Positions 27,583-37,802 of a stretch of DNA of 64,000 nt are shown piece after piece. Origin of the DNA: Hyphomicrobiales bacterium (GTDB lineage: Bacteria; Pseudomonadota; Alphaproteobacteria; Rhizobiales; Rhizobiaceae); NCBI GenBank assembly GCA_900466475.1, contig UBMI01000003.1, positions 431,844 through 495,843 of the forward strand, written 5' to 3'. The position numbers and the translations under genes were made by a program. The number at the start of each line of letters is the position of its first letter. Within the stretch, counting starts at the first letter, position 1. The notes below the pieces were generated by a model. It was not told the origin of the DNA and did not search any database. It was given only the letters and a program-made list of their open reading frames with translations.

Positions 27583-27950
27583 CCTTACCCAACGCACACC
27601 GTTGCCAAAACCTCTTTGTGTCAGCCTTCGCGCGACAATGCTGCGGTGATCGTTGGGCGCATTCGGTCAATCATACGTCAAGTCGCCCAATTCGCCGAAG
27701 CTCGCTGGCAGGCGTGGCGAACTCATGTCACCTGTCTCGCCGTCCACCGTGATGGAATAGGCTCCCACCCCGACCGCCCGTGCAGACATCGCCAATGCAA
27801 TCTTCTCGGCGGACATGCCGGTGGAAGCCCGTCGCATTTCTCCCGGGACCAATCCGGCCGATTTCGCTTGAATGGAACGACGATGAATTTTTTGACAATG
27901 ACATTGGGTGACCGGAAAACCTTTATTTGAGCAACGTCAGCTGAGTGCCT
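27583..27950. other. No convincing gene
   Basis: A reverse frame 27667-27852 (61 residues, with STGMSAEKIALAMSARAVGV) looks partly protein-like but has no recognised family. Confidence 0.3.
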
Positions 27951-28093
27951 CGATCTGCCGGCCGGCGGTCAGGCGCTCCGATGACCTATATGACGGATGA
28001 CAACAAGCAATATATCGTCATGGTTGCGGGCGGCCACGGTTCGGTCGGCACCAAGCCGGGCGACTACGTGATCGCCTACTCGCTGCCGTGAGC
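27951..28093 (+). pseudogene. PQQ-dependent glucose dehydrogenase C-terminal remnant
   Basis: The forward strand reads LPAGGQA in one frame and, after a one-base loss near 27978, MTYMTDDNKQYIVMVAGGHG and SVGTKPGDYVIAYSLP with a stop at 28091-28093. This is the last propeller strand and C-terminus of a membrane quinoprotein glucose dehydrogenase (Gcd). Nothing else of the ~800-residue protein is present, so it is a relic left by a deletion or by exchange of flanking DNA. Confidence 0.75.
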
Positions 28094-28291
28094 CGTGGAG
28101 CCACAATCGACCCGCCAATCAGGCTCACGCAGCGCATTGTCAGATTTGTCTGTTATCCTGTGCCAGCAAGGCCGCGGGCAGGAACGGTATGCTCTCGATA
28201 TCGGCTTGTTGGAGGAAGACCGATCTTCTCGCGGCCAGGGGGCTGCCTGATGCCCGGTTTCTTCGCACAGGCGGTATTTCTAGCGCCAATC

Positions 28292-28909
28292 TCAGGTTCC
28301 GTATGCCGCCGCGGCGACTGGCATTCGCCCCGTAACGTGCCTTGCGGCCGCGGCCCAATCCGTTGGTTTTGTGAAAACCTTGGCGTTGCGATAGAAGGGT
28401 GGACAGGGCATTTCGTCATAACCAGTGACGAAGGCGAAGGGGATCTGGCGCATCGCGAGGAAGGCTGCGACTGGATAAACCATCTCCCCCGAGAGATTGA
28501 CGTCGAGCAGCGCCCCGTCCAGGTCAGACTCGTGTTCCGCAATTTCGAGGGCTGCCGACATCGTGGGAACCGCTAGCACTTGGGCTCCAAGGGTCCTTAA
28601 CCGCTCCATTGCCTCGGACGCGGTATAATAGTCGTCTTCGACAAGAAGGAAGCGGTAGCCTTCCAGGCCCGTGTGTAAGGCAAATTTCGCCCGTGCAGCG
28701 ATCCGGCAGAGATCTTCCAGCTTGTCGCGCTCCACGAGACCGTGTCGGTACATCCGCATGATGTAATGCGCAAGTCCTGTCCGGTTCGCCGCCCCTTGAG
28801 AAAACCACGGTTCGGAACTGACCGTGATAAAGACATCACGCATCACTTGAAGGTCGCCAGGAGTGTAAATGCCATGCATCAAACTCTGCCCCATCCTGAC
28901 CCCCGTCAT
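28292..28909 (-). CDS. Receiver-domain protein with N-terminal helical domain
   Basis: A 205-residue response-regulator-like protein. The first ~70 residues (TPGDLQVMRDVFITVSSEPW, TGLAHYIMRMYRHGLVERD) form a helical domain common in rhizobial proteins that precede a receiver. A REC domain follows, with acidic pair in FLLVEDDYYTASEAM, phosphoacceptor Asp in ALLDVNLSG, Thr in FVTGYD and Lys in VFTKP, so it is likely competent for phosphorylation. There is no DNA-binding output, so it may act by protein contact in a kinase network. Confidence 0.85.
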   Translation of the reverse strand: MTGVRMGQSLMHGIYTPGDLQVMRDVFITVSSEPWFSQGAANRTGLAHYIMRMYRHGLVERDKLEDLCRIAARAKFALHTGLEGYRFLLVEDDYYTASEAMERLRTLGAQVLAVPTMSAALEIAEHESDLDGALLDVNLSGEMVYPVAAFLAMRQIPFAFVTGYDEMPCPPFYRNAKVFTKPTDWAAAARHVTGRMPVAAAAYGT

Positions 28910-29345
28910 TTGAATTGAGACGGCATTCTTTCACTCCGGCCGCTTGGGATCAACCCAAGATCGCCAAACAGACCGCTAGGACTGCTACCGTACCGAAGGT
29001 CAATTTTCGATTTGACACGCGCAAGTGCCTGGCGAGGCGCGGATCATCGCGGCCGACGCCTCGGTGGGAAAGAACTGATGCTGTGCCGTTATGACAGAGC
29101 GACGGCGGTTGTGGGAAAGCACTGCGCGGAAGGCGAAAAAGCGCCACTGCGTACCAGGCAGGGCGCGCCGGACGGCGTAAAAGAAGTTGATCGCTGCCCG
29201 CCAAGTCAGGGTAGCCGCAAATGTACGCTACCGCACGGAAACAACCAGGGTTGGCGCAGGGTTGGGCCGCATCGGAATGAGGACGCCTTGGATCGTGGCG
29301 CCTGCATTGGTTGGGACCCGCGCAATGGAGATAAGGGACCGAGTG
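28910..29345. other. No feature seen
   Basis: No domain-bearing frame or terminator could be identified; the end of the small gene's leader lies here. Confidence 0.35.
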
Positions 29346-29513
29346 ATGAGTAGGAATGTGCTTGTAGGTCTGGTGATCATCGTCGTCCTGTTGGTTATGG
29401 CCTTCGTGATTTTTTCTGGCGGCCCTCACACCCGTGATGTGGGGTCGCCAAACGCAGCTTCGCCACCGGCCGGATCTTCGACTGCACCGGCTCCAAGCGC
29501 GCCTGCTCAATGA
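29346..29513 (+). CDS. Small single-span membrane protein
   Basis: A 55-residue protein, MSRNVLVGLVIIVVLLVMAF as its start, with one membrane helix (residues 5-24) and an Ala/Ser/Pro-rich tail that ends APAQ. Three-base-spaced upstream codons in the same frame extend to 29187, but only the ATG at 29346 gives a normal small-protein shape. Function unknown. Confidence 0.5.
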   Translation: MSRNVLVGLVIIVVLLVMAFVIFSGGPHTRDVGSPNAASPPAGSSTAPAPSAPAQ

Positions 29514-30606
29514 CAGGAGGTTAGCCTCATTGGCGGCAGCAATAACTTATGCTGGCGACTGCCCCACGTGCTGCTCAGCGGCTCCAGGCCTGCAGGTGCG
29601 ATCGGGCAGCGATTGGATCCGACACTCGTTTCCAGCGTCGATCAAGACTGTGTCTCGGACGTCAAGGCCACAAAGTCGCCAACGCCGGCGACGCTTCCCA
29701 GTGCGAGGAACGCTCCGGAATTCCACGGTCCCTGTTCGGATGCCACCCGCGCGAATTCCGTCATGATTGTGAAGATTGCCCAGCATAATAATCGCGGCTG
29801 AGAGTGTCGCAGCGCCGGTCCATCCACGATGTCCCGCCGCCCTGTTTTCCTGTCATGCGCGGTGTTCTTTCACATGAAATACCCTCGCGATACGGCAGGC
29901 TGTCTGTCAGGCTGCGATGACCCTTCTCGCCCTCGATCTGCCGCCAACCTTTGTTGCATCATGGAGGTTCCAGCCAGAAGACGGGTTCCAAGATAGAGCC
30001 TATTCAGTTCCTCTAGATCGTCTGGCAGCCGCGCGCCGTGGAACATCCGGTGTCGAGGCTTGTTCGAAGAGGATGACAGATGCTCCAAAGTCTTTCAGGA
30101 CGCTGCCCGAGATATCAGCGCTTAGCTACCCATGCGACGAGCGCTTTTCATTCCGGTTCTCGGTAGAATATCTCAGGAAAGACCTGACCTGTTACTAGTT
30201 CAGGGCCGGAACTGCAGCGGGCTTGCCGAAATTGACGGGTATCGCATTGACGTGAGTGGTGGCATTATCAGCCGCCTACCCGGAGCATTGGCCGTAGCGG
30301 TCATCGATGCCTTCGAAGACAATGCCATCATCGCGTTTTATAGAGGACGAAACGTGCGTCTGGGACGAATTATCTCCGAACTTTCAACTCTCTGAAGCGC
30401 CGATGCCTTCGTCCTTGACCCGCCTTGCCTTGGCAGGGTTTGAAGAGGATCGCCAACAGCAAACGGCCTTTGGGACGCTAAACCGAGACGATCTCGCTCA
30501 TCCCAATTAGTATCGCTGTGTAGCGGCAGCGGCCGAACCGTTTTTTCGGCCGCTGAATCAGGGCACGGGTTAAGGGCAGGCTCGGCCCCCATGACAAGGC
30601 AGCCAC
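29514..30606. other. No convincing gene
   Basis: Short frames with protein-like pieces occur, for instance reverse 29870-30046 starting MFHGARLPDDLEELNRLYLG, and forward 30132-30395. None has a recognised domain, and start signals are weak. Confidence 0.3.
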
Positions 30607-30726
30607 TCACATGAAGCTCGCTGTCATTTTGACCGAGCGTCCCGCAACTAGACGACCGCGGTCGACGTCGACCAGGTCGCCGTGCTCGGGTTCGATAAGG
30701 GCATAGTTCCGAAGTGGGTCAGTCAA
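30607..30726 (-). CDS. Possible 39-residue peptide
   Basis: A TTG at 30726 that overlaps the stop region of the ferritin-like gene opens a frame beginning TDPLRNYALIEPEHGDLVDV and ending KMTASFM. The composition is regular, but there is no family match, and the overlap is the only support. Confidence 0.2.
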   Translation of the reverse strand: MTDPLRNYALIEPEHGDLVDVDRGRLVAGRSVKMTASFM

Positions 30727-31175
30727 GATAGTGTGTCCGCCGTCGTGCTCATCCATGCCCGATGACGTTCCTCATCCAGGTGTGCACTCATGAAAAACGC
30801 CTTCGTCGCCGGGATGGCATCCTCGTGCCGGATTGCACGCTCATACGCGGTGACGGTTTCGTCCTCGTTCGTTTTCATCGCCTTAAGGATGGCGGCATCG
30901 CCCATAATTTCCGCGAGAGCGATCTTGCCAGTCGTCAGCATCTTCTTCAAATCGCCTCCGGGCGGTGCCTGCAAACCCAATTCGCGCGCCATCTCCGTAA
31001 GCACCTTAAGGTGTTGTAGATGGTCCTGTTTGAATATTGCGATTTGTGCGCTGAGCTCCTTGTTGTCGAGCCGATCTATGCAGGACTCGTAGGCGGCGAT
31101 CGCGTCGTGCTCAAGAGAAATCAGATCCGTTACCAGCTCTTCGAGACCGGATTCCTCGCCGACCATCGTGACCAT
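30723..31175 (-). CDS. Ferritin-like protein (DUF2383/DUF892 type)
   Basis: A 150-residue four-helix protein. The two iron-site-like helices carry Glu/His-bearing motifs: LISLEHDAIAAYESCIDRLD near the start, FKQDHLQHLKVL, EDETVTAYERAIRHEDA, and AHLDEERHRAWM at the end. This is the layout of the ferritin-like DUF2383 group, thought to act in stress or starvation; metal binding is inferred. The ATG at 31175 is chosen over one at 31208 because a GGAAC-N18-TT promoter ends 31 bases before it. Confidence 0.85.
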   Translation of the reverse strand: MVTMVGEESGLEELVTDLISLEHDAIAAYESCIDRLDNKELSAQIAIFKQDHLQHLKVLTEMARELGLQAPPGGDLKKMLTTGKIALAEIMGDAAILKAMKTNEDETVTAYERAIRHEDAIPATKAFFMSAHLDEERHRAWMSTTADTLS

Positions 31176-31206
31176 GTTGCTTCCTCTTTGCGATGTTTCC
31201 CCCACC

Positions 31207-31231
31207 AATGGTCGAGGCGCATCGATGTTCC
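31207..31231 (-). promoter_or_regulatory. Candidate EcfG/RpoE2 promoter of the ferritin-like gene
   Basis: Reverse-strand GGAAC-N18-TT ending 31 bases before the ATG at 31175. Confidence 0.6.
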
Positions 31232-32535
31232 CCAGGCTCGCGGAACTGTCCGCTACCGTACGCCTATCACTTCGTGCGACGTGACAAATTCAGGTTCGAG
31301 CTGCTCGCCACTCCCCGCGATCAAAATTCGTGGCCTCGGTTGTGGCGACCATTCATGAACTGAAAAGGGATAGTGCAGACAAAAAGACATCGCGTGGCGC
31401 AATGCCATGATAACATCGACAGCGGTCTGCCTAGCCTATAAACAGCTTCACTGAAGAAGGTTCAGTCCTGCTCCACAAACCGACTTCTGCGCCATAGACC
31501 ATCAAGCGTGGTTAGTGGTTGTAGTGCTCACGCTCCCGTTTGACCGTCGGCCACCTTCACCGATTTCACTCTGGCAATGCCTACCCCGAGCCCTCACCAA
31601 CAAGCGAATTGCGAAATCGACCGACGTTCTGGAACAAACTGATCGTGGATAAGTCATTATGACGGGATCGCGTCGCGGGCTGTCTCGCCCTTTCCTCTGT
31701 TCGCGCTGAGGCCGCGCGGTCCCACCAAGCACTTCCAGCTCTACTACGCTGCAACGCGTTTTTCAGGCGAACAAGCAAAGTCGCCTTCCGGTTGGTATGC
31801 GGGCTTACGGGCCTCGTTCGACAGGGGCAAAATGGCTTTGTCCTGCGAGGCAACGGTTAATCAACGAATTCATCGGGGAGAACCTCGTCAAGGCCCGGAC
31901 GCCCCACGAGGGAAGGCTGTTTTTGCAATTGGAGGCATTAGTCCTGAGAAATAAACATCAGCGGCGTCTAGCCCCCGCCTCAGTGAAGTTTGCACTGGCC
32001 GCCGGGTATCGTTTCGAGGAACGGGTGGGCCACTTATTGATCTGCTCTCACCCCGCTTTGCGCACGCGATTTCGTTGCCAGCGGCGGAGCATACCGCGGC
32101 TGACCACACTTGAAGTGACGCATACGGAGAACAGTCGAAGCATCGTAACGGGAACTCATCCTCGTGCTTCTTGTTCGTGCCGGACGAGAGCGAATAAGAA
32201 GATCGACAAGTCGCGCCCTCTTCCGCCAAGAAGAGGGCGCAGTCATATCCACGGTCACCGAAATGCAGGATCATCTCGCGTCTCGTTCCCCCTGGAAATC
32301 AGGGCGTCGCCTCCCGACGAACTCGATAACTCCCCCTTTAAGTCGAGGCCGTCAGTTGATCATCATCATAGACGAAGAACGCGCGCTCTCGTGCGACAGG
32401 ACGACGAAAGGGCGCTCTCGAGAGGCTGGAGTTGTTGTGAGAAGCCCGTAGCTCACGAGTATGCCCTGAGGACTACAATACGAACGGATCGGGGAACATA
32501 GCGAGCCTCGGTCGCGATGTGCTGCTGTCTGTAGC
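31232..32535. other. Long stretch without a recognised gene; one promoter-hairpin pair
   Basis: Overlapping frames on both strands show no domains. A forward GGAAC-N18-TT occurs at 32151-32175, followed by a perfect ten-pair hairpin (GCGCCCTCTT/AAGAGGGCGC, 32213-32240) without a T-run. The pair could belong to a small RNA, but no coding region follows. Confidence 0.35.
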
Positions 32536-32561
32536 GGAACAAAATCAACCTTTGCATGCTT
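32536..32561 (+). promoter_or_regulatory. Candidate EcfG/RpoE2 promoter of ligD
   Basis: Forward GGAAC-N19-TT, 166 bases before the ligD ATG. The distance is long, so it would imply a 150-base leader. Confidence 0.35.
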
Positions 32562-32727
32562 CTGATAGCAAGGTCGCCGGCCGGTCAGTCGAACGGACAG
32601 GGATGACACGACGCTGTTCAAGGCTTCGTCGCCACCAAGCGCTAGTTGTGGTTCTGCCTGTCCTTTCCGATCCGCGCCGATCTCTCCTCTTTTTTAGAGG
32701 CGTACGACGAATACGTAAGGAACTACA

Positions 32728-35409
32728 ATGGCCAGCGACAAGCTCTCGACCTACAAACAGAAGCGAGACTTCAAGAAGACGCAGGAGCCGAGCGGCCAGG
32801 CCAAGCTGAGGGCATCGAACCGGAGGCGCTTCGTGATCCAGAAGCACGATGCCACACGTCTGCATTACGACCTTCGCCTCGAGCTGGACGGGGTCTTCAG
32901 ATCCTGGGCAGTAACGAAGGGACCCTCTCTCGATCCGCAAGACAAGCGGCTGGCTGTCGAGGTAGAGGACCATCCCCTCGACTATGGGGACTTCGAGGGA
33001 ACGATCCCCAAAGGCCAGTATGGTGGCGGCACGGTGATGCTATGGGATCGCGGCTACTGGGAGCCGGAGGGCAACAAGAGCCCGCAACAGGCTCTGGCGA
33101 AAGGTGATTTAAAGTTTTCCCTGAAGGGCGAACGTCTTCGTGGCAGCTTCGTGCTGGTGCGCATGCGCAATGACCGGGACGGCGGAAAACGGACCAACTG
33201 GCTGCTGATCAAGCATCACGACGATTTTTCTGTCGAGGAGAATGGCGCCGCCGTGCTCGAGGAAAATGAGACCTCGATCGCCTCTGGCCGGACAATGGCA
33301 GCGATTGCTGAAGGAAAGGGAAGAAAACCGAAGCCGTTTATGGTGGAAAGCTCTGACGTGCAGGCGGATGCAGTCTGGGACAGCAACCGGGGTCTGGCGG
33401 CCGAGGAGCGCACAACGGGCGTTAAAGCCAAACGGCAGAAAAAGGCGACAGAAGTAGCAAAGTCATCCATTTCACCAAAGTCAAACATGCCCGACTTCAT
33501 TTCGCCGCAGCTATGCGAAACACGCGAGCGCCCGCCTGGCGCTGCCGGGTGGATCCACGAAATCAAGTTCGACGGCTACCGCATCCAGATGCGGGTCAAT
33601 GACGGCGGCGTTACGTTGAAGACGCGAAAGGGCCTGGACTGGACAGCAAAGTACCCGGCAATCGCCGGATCCGCCTCGGTTCTTCCTGATACGATAATCG
33701 ATGGTGAAATCTGCGCTCTCGATGAAAATGGTGCACCCGATTTCGCAGCGCTTCAGGCAGCGCTGTCTGAGGAAAAGACAGACGAACTGGCGTTCTTTGC
33801 CTTTGACATGATGTTTGAGGGCGAGGAGGATCTGCGAGAGCGTCCTTTGAGTGAGCGGAAGAGCCGCCTGCAGAGAATGCTCATCGACGCCGGCGAAGAT
33901 CCGCGGCTGCGTTTCGTCGAACATTTTGAGACTGGTGGGGACGCGGTCTTAAGATCGGCATGCAAGCTGTCCCTTGAAGGCATTGTCTCGAAACAGGTCG
34001 ATGCTTTCTATCAGTCGGGACGCACAGAGACCTGGGTAAAGTCAAAGTGCCGCGCCGGGCACGAGGTGGTCATTGGCGCCTATGCAAAGACAAACGGCAA
34101 ATTCCGCTCGCTGCTTGTCGGTGTCAATCGCGGCGACCATTTCGTCTATGTGGGACGTGTAGGGACGGGATATGGTGCAAACAAGATCGAGACGCTTCTT
34201 CCCAAGTTGCGCGCATTGGAAACGATCCGATCGCCATTTACCGGCGTGGGCGCGCCGAAGAAGGACACAGAGATCGTCTGGGTGAAGCCGGAGTTGGTGG
34301 CCGAGATTGAGTTTGCCGGCTGGACTGCCGACGGGCTTGTGCGGCAGGCGGCTTTCAAGGGTCTTCGTGAAGACAAGCCTGCGACGGAGGTCGTCGCCGA
34401 GAAGCCCGCCGCGCCCGATAAGGCAGACACTCCCGGCCCGGGGGCATCTGCCAGACCAAAACGAGAGCCCAAGCCCCTCCGCAAAGGTGGCAAGGAAGAT
34501 GTCATGGGCGTCTTGGTCTCCAACCCCGACAAGTCGCTCTGGCCGGACGCCAACGACGGCGAGCCGGTGTCGAAGGCGGATCTCGCCCGCTACTACGAAG
34601 CGGTCGGTTCCTGGATGATCGACCATATCAAGGGACGACCGTGCTCGATCATCCGTGCGCCCGATGGCATTGGCGGCGAGCAATTTTTCCAGCGCCACGC
34701 GATGCTCGGCACCTCGAATCTTCTGGAGCTGGTCAAGGTGTTCGGCGACAAGAAGCCCTATCTCCAGGTCGATCGGATCGAGGGCCTGGCTGCCATTGCC
34801 CAGATCGGCGGGGTCGAGCTGCATCCATGGAATTGCGAACCTGGCCAACCGGAAGTACCGGGCCGCCTTGTCTTTGACCTCGATCCTGGCCCGGATGTAC
34901 CCTTCGCGACCGTTGTCAAGGCAGCTCGCGAAATGCGCGACAGGCTGGAAGAACTTGGGCTCGTCAGCTTCTGCAAGACAACCGGGGGCAAAGGGTTGCA
35001 CGTCGTTACGCCGCTTGCCGTACCGAAAGGCAAGAAGCTGATCTGGGCCGAGGCGAAGCGATTTGCTCATGACGTCTGTCTGCAGATGGCTCGCGACAAT
35101 CCTGAACTTTACCTGATCAAGATGGCGAAAAACCAGCGCAACGGCCGCATTTTCCTCGACTATTTGCGAAATGACCGGATGGCAACCGCCGTCGCGCCTC
35201 TGTCGCCACGGGCCCGGCCGGGCGCTACGGTGTCGATGCCGCTGACCTGGAGCCAGGTCAAAACCGATCTCGATCCGAAGCGTTTTACCATCCGCACTGT
35301 GCCGACGCTGCTTGCCAAGACGAATGCCTGGCAGGACTATTGCGATGGACAGCGATCTCTCGAGCAGGCGATCAAGCGTCTGGCAAAGGCGACGAGACAG
35401 GCCGGGTGA
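32728..35409 (+). CDS. ligD: ATP-dependent DNA ligase LigD (PE-LIG-POL order)
   Basis: An 893-residue non-homologous end-joining ligase. Domains in order: 3'-phosphoesterase (residues about 30-170, [20 protein letters not shown] with H40, H46, D48); nucleotidyltransferase ligase (about 255-570) with adenylated K280 in EIKFDGYRI; and a C-terminal AEP-type polymerase/primase (about 600-890), with [11 protein letters not shown] and [15 protein letters not shown]. The PE-LIG-POL order is the one in Pseudomonas and rhizobia. The protein is complete, with a GGAAC-like ribosome site just before the ATG. Immediately downstream and convergent lies only a ku fragment, so a partner Ku must come from elsewhere. 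Confidence 0.97.
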   Translation: MASDKLSTYKQKRDFKKTQEPSGQAKLRASNRRRFVIQKHDATRLHYDLRLELDGVFRSWAVTKGPSLDPQDKRLAVEVEDHPLDYGDFEGTIPKGQYGGGTVMLWDRGYWEPEGNKSPQQALAKGDLKFSLKGERLRGSFVLVRMRNDRDGGKRTNWLLIKHHDDFSVEENGAAVLEENETSIASGRTMAAIAEGKGRKPKPFMVESSDVQADAVWDSNRGLAAEERTTGVKAKRQKKATEVAKSSISPKSNMPDFISPQLCETRERPPGAAGWIHEIKFDGYRIQMRVNDGGVTLKTRKGLDWTAKYPAIAGSASVLPDTIIDGEICALDENGAPDFAALQAALSEEKTDELAFFAFDMMFEGEEDLRERPLSERKSRLQRMLIDAGEDPRLRFVEHFETGGDAVLRSACKLSLEGIVSKQVDAFYQSGRTETWVKSKCRAGHEVVIGAYAKTNGKFRSLLVGVNRGDHFVYVGRVGTGYGANKIETLLPKLRALETIRSPFTGVGAPKKDTEIVWVKPELVAEIEFAGWTADGLVRQAAFKGLREDKPATEVVAEKPAAPDKADTPGPGASARPKREPKPLRKGGKEDVMGVLVSNPDKSLWPDANDGEPVSKADLARYYEAVGSWMIDHIKGRPCSIIRAPDGIGGEQFFQRHAMLGTSNLLELVKVFGDKKPYLQVDRIEGLAAIAQIGGVELHPWNCEPGQPEVPGRLVFDLDPGPDVPFATVVKAAREMRDRLEELGLVSFCKTTGGKGLHVVTPLAVPKGKKLIWAEAKRFAHDVCLQMARDNPELYLIKMAKNQRNGRIFLDYLRNDRMATAVAPLSPRARPGATVSMPLTWSQVKTDLDPKRFTIRTVPTLLAKTNAWQDYCDGQRSLEQAIKRLAKATRQAG

Positions 35410-35442
35410 CCAGCGGCCCGTCACGGACCGTGCAGGAGGATC

Positions 35443-35596
35443 TCAAATTTGCTCGTTTGACCCGATTGCCAGTCTTGCGGTTTCACGTGTCGAAGGCGAT
35501 GCGCTCGGAAGACGAAGCGGCAGTGTAAAGTGCGACCGGGCAGGACACTTCTCCGAACTTGATGAAACCCTTCCAATTCGCTCGCGGCGCGACCAT
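35443..35596 (-). pseudogene. Ku DNA end-binding protein, N-terminal remnant
   Basis: The reverse strand from the ATG at 35596 reads MVAPRANWKGFIKFGEVSCP and VALYTAASSSERIAFDT, the conserved start of bacterial Ku. A TGA follows where relatives have Leu, then NRKTGNRVKR continues in the same frame before homology is lost about 30 bases from the ligD stop. Only ~50 of ~270 residues remain. The orientation is convergent with ligD. Confidence 0.85.
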
Positions 35597-36121
35597 GACG
35601 CAGAACTCCTGACACAACCAATGCGATTCAAGCAAGTCGAGATGCAATTGTTCCAAGTCGAAACGAATCAATTTTCAAGGACTTAGCGTTATCATGGTCG
35701 CGGGAATGTAGGCCTTCGGCTACCGCTCTGATTCAACGTCTCTTTCGCGGACGCGGCTATCCTTGGACCTTTGGATTTTATGAACGCTGATGTTGACCGG
35801 GGAGACCCGTCGCTATTGCTTATGTTAGATGCTTCGGCGACATCAAAACGCAGCCGACACGGAGATGACGGCTGGACGTGGCTCTGCCGCCAGGACTGGT
35901 ACCCCTTCAGATCTCCAGATCAAGAGGGTCAGTCCTCGCGTCTTCAGTAGCCCTTGCCCGGCGAAGTACAATCAACCGGCGACTGCTCATTCAGTCAGAT
36001 GCTTACCCTACCGAACATCATGACGCCTCCCAGGCGTTTGAAGCAAAGACCTTTAGCACCATGGCCAGGTTGCCGCATGCTTGCGCAACTCCCTCGAACA
36101 GGCAGAGGATTGTCGGGCATG
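35597..36121. other. No feature seen
   Basis: There is no recognisable frame or hairpin between the ku remnant and the DUF488 gene. Confidence 0.35.
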
Positions 36122-36580
36122 CTATAATGGAGGCGCTGGATAACGAAGACGGCCTTCGTCAGGTACCGCAGCTTCGGTCATTGATGCCGGCGCCACCTCG
36201 TCCTCCCCCAAGAGGTGAAAAACGCTTTTTCCGGCATTGATGAGGTAGTCCGCGATGATACGGCGATGACACTTCCACCAGACGGCGTAGTCTGCGTAGT
36301 TGTGGAAGCTTCGGTTCTTCCAGAACGCGTTCACGCTTTCCGCTACTGGAGATTTCTTTCTAAACCCGCCTAGCTCGGCAATGCGCCTATAGCCTATCTG
36401 AAACGGAGCCAATTCTTCCGGAAGCACATCGCCGTTGTACTGAGGGTTCGATCGGGACCGCGGGGCGCGTCGCACATCCACAACTAACTCTACGTCGGCA
36501 ACGCTCAGGAGTTCCACGAATTCGGTGATGGTCCGAGTGGAATGGCCGACCGTCCACACCTGCCATGTCGTATTGGTCAT
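36122..36580 (-). CDS. DUF488 family protein with internal in-frame deletion
   Basis: A 152-residue protein. The N-terminal half is a normal DUF488: WTVGHSTRTITEFVELLSVA, DVRRAPRSRSNPQYNGD, YRRIAELGGFRKK, FHNYADYA. It then jumps directly to WWKCHRRIIADYLINAGKSV, omitting about 30-35 residues that normally include a helix and the MCAEAxPWRCHR cysteine region. The frame is kept. The protein may be unfolded or have a reduced core. The ATG at 36580 is preferred over 36685, which gives a non-family leader. Confidence 0.75.
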   Translation of the reverse strand: MTNTTWQVWTVGHSTRTITEFVELLSVADVELVVDVRRAPRSRSNPQYNGDVLPEELAPFQIGYRRIAELGGFRKKSPVAESVNAFWKNRSFHNYADYAVWWKCHRRIIADYLINAGKSVFHLLGEDEVAPASMTEAAVPDEGRLRYPAPPL

Positions 36581-36681
36581 CCTCCCTCGCTCCGGCTCCA
36601 GTAGGCTTTCCCGCTTTGCGGCACAGGAGCCAACACCTCTTCGATAGTCTGCCGGGCCCGGCAACATTCTGCTCTGCAACC

Positions 36682-36930
36682 TCAAAGATCTCTCACGCTG
36701 TCACCCGAACAGCACCGGAAGCCCGCCAACCAGGCCAGGAAATTGGAGGGTTCCTTCGAGGCGCTGTACGGACAGTAGCCTGTATCCAGTTTGGACTTTG
36801 CGGCGATAGTCCCTTCTTCAAAGGCAGCAATCAGGTCTTTGTCATCGATATCCCTGCCTTGACTTTGCGTTTCGCTATCGACGAACTCTTGGAAGACGCA
36901 GTGGCATCGATCCGCAAGCACAGCTTCCAT
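36682..36930 (-). CDS. Rmf/CrpP-like small protein
   Basis: An 82-residue protein. Residues 33-70, AAFEEGTIAAKSKLDTGYCP then FLAWLAGFR, match the ribosome modulation factor layout (G-x3-G-x-(K)S, CPY, then W-x2-G-(W/F)R). RMF-type proteins dimerise ribosomes in starvation, while CrpP relatives have other roles. GGAGG lies only one base before the ATG at 36930, so the true start may be the GTG at 36921. The family call rests on the spacing of a few residues. Confidence 0.55.
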   Translation of the reverse strand: MEAVLADRCHCVFQEFVDSETQSQGRDIDDKDLIAAFEEGTIAAKSKLDTGYCPYSASKEPSNFLAWLAGFRCCSGDSVRDL

Positions 36931-37345
36931 ACCTCCTCAACAGAACCTCAACGTAATGACGATGAATATGGAAGCTGGATCGAACTTGAACAGACCACTG
37001 CCGCAAACCCGGTGATCCTAGCGCCATGGCCAAGCACTCGCGCCACCGCAGCAACGATTGACCTGCGGCAGACGGCACGTCCGCAATCGGCTGTCAGAGC
37101 GGCGGCGGGAATAGGCGGCGCCGCATCGCCCAGGACTGTAGAACGCAAAGCACGATCGGAACGGCAACCGGTTACTGGCGCATCCGCGGCAATGACACGA
37201 AGCAAAGGCGTTTGCTCCCAGACGCATTGATATCGGCTAGACGACACATAGCTTCGCATGTTGCAGCGACGCCGTCGAGCAAAGCGCGTCTGTTTCGAGG
37301 CTGAAATAAGGTGCGATTTCCGCCTCTCATGGGTCTGGTTTGACG
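36931..37345. other. No feature seen
   Basis: No domain-bearing frame was identified between the two small reverse-strand genes. Confidence 0.35.
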
Positions 37346-37777
37346 TCAATGGAGGGAACTTTTCACCACGGCCAGAAAGAGATCCCCGAGCCGTACTCGT
37401 TCTTCCGCGACCATGAACAGGATGTTTTCCAAGCGGCGAGCAGACAACCTCGATCGCTCAGCGCGGCAATGATGCTTTGCCTCCATAGAGATACGGGGGC
37501 CGATTTCCGGTTGATACTGGGCAAGAGCGAGGCCCGCCCTGATCAGGAGCGCGCGCGTATCGGGGCGGTGTTCGGCGGCAACAGCGACGCAGAAAGCCTC
37601 CACAAGCCCCAGCTTTGGGATGGGCAACTCAATATCATCGACCACCTGCTTGCGAATATCGTTCGCTTTGACGAATCGGAGGTAGTCATCGACAAGAGCA
37701 CTAGCCCGCTCGAGGTCATCAAGCTCGTCAATATCGCCAACGGCGCGATGATGGTCTCCTTCGATCGTCAGGCGCAT
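37346..37777 (-). CDS. Hypothetical protein behind a Shine-Dalgarno hairpin
   Basis: A 143-residue soluble protein, family not recognised. It reads MRLTIEGDHHRAVGDIDELD, SALVDDYLRFVKANDI, ELPIPKLGLVEAFCVAVAAE, then FMVAEERVRLGDLFLAVVKS: alternating acidic helices with no membrane segment. AAAGGGAG stands before the ATG, but the whole site lies in a perfect hairpin (see 37779-37802). The regular composition and strong site argue for a real gene. Confidence 0.6.
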   Translation of the reverse strand: MRLTIEGDHHRAVGDIDELDDLERASALVDDYLRFVKANDIRKQVVDDIELPIPKLGLVEAFCVAVAAEHRPDTRALLIRAGLALAQYQPEIGPRISMEAKHHCRAERSRLSARRLENILFMVAEERVRLGDLFLAVVKSSLH

Positions 37778-37778
37778 A

Positions 37779-37802
37779 GCGTCTCCCTTTGAAGGGAAAC
37801 GC
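37779..37802 (-). promoter_or_regulatory. Hairpin that hides the Shine-Dalgarno of the 37777 gene
   Basis: On the reverse-strand mRNA, ten consecutive pairs close a TCAA tetraloop; the 3' arm contains AAAGGGAG and ends one base before the ATG. Translation should be blocked unless the stem melts or is opened, as in short RNA thermometers or protein-controlled leaders. The pairing is seen directly; the regulatory role is inferred. Confidence 0.65.

Noticed and set aside
34042..35424. A 460-codon reverse frame
   Set aside because: Antisense shadow of ligD.
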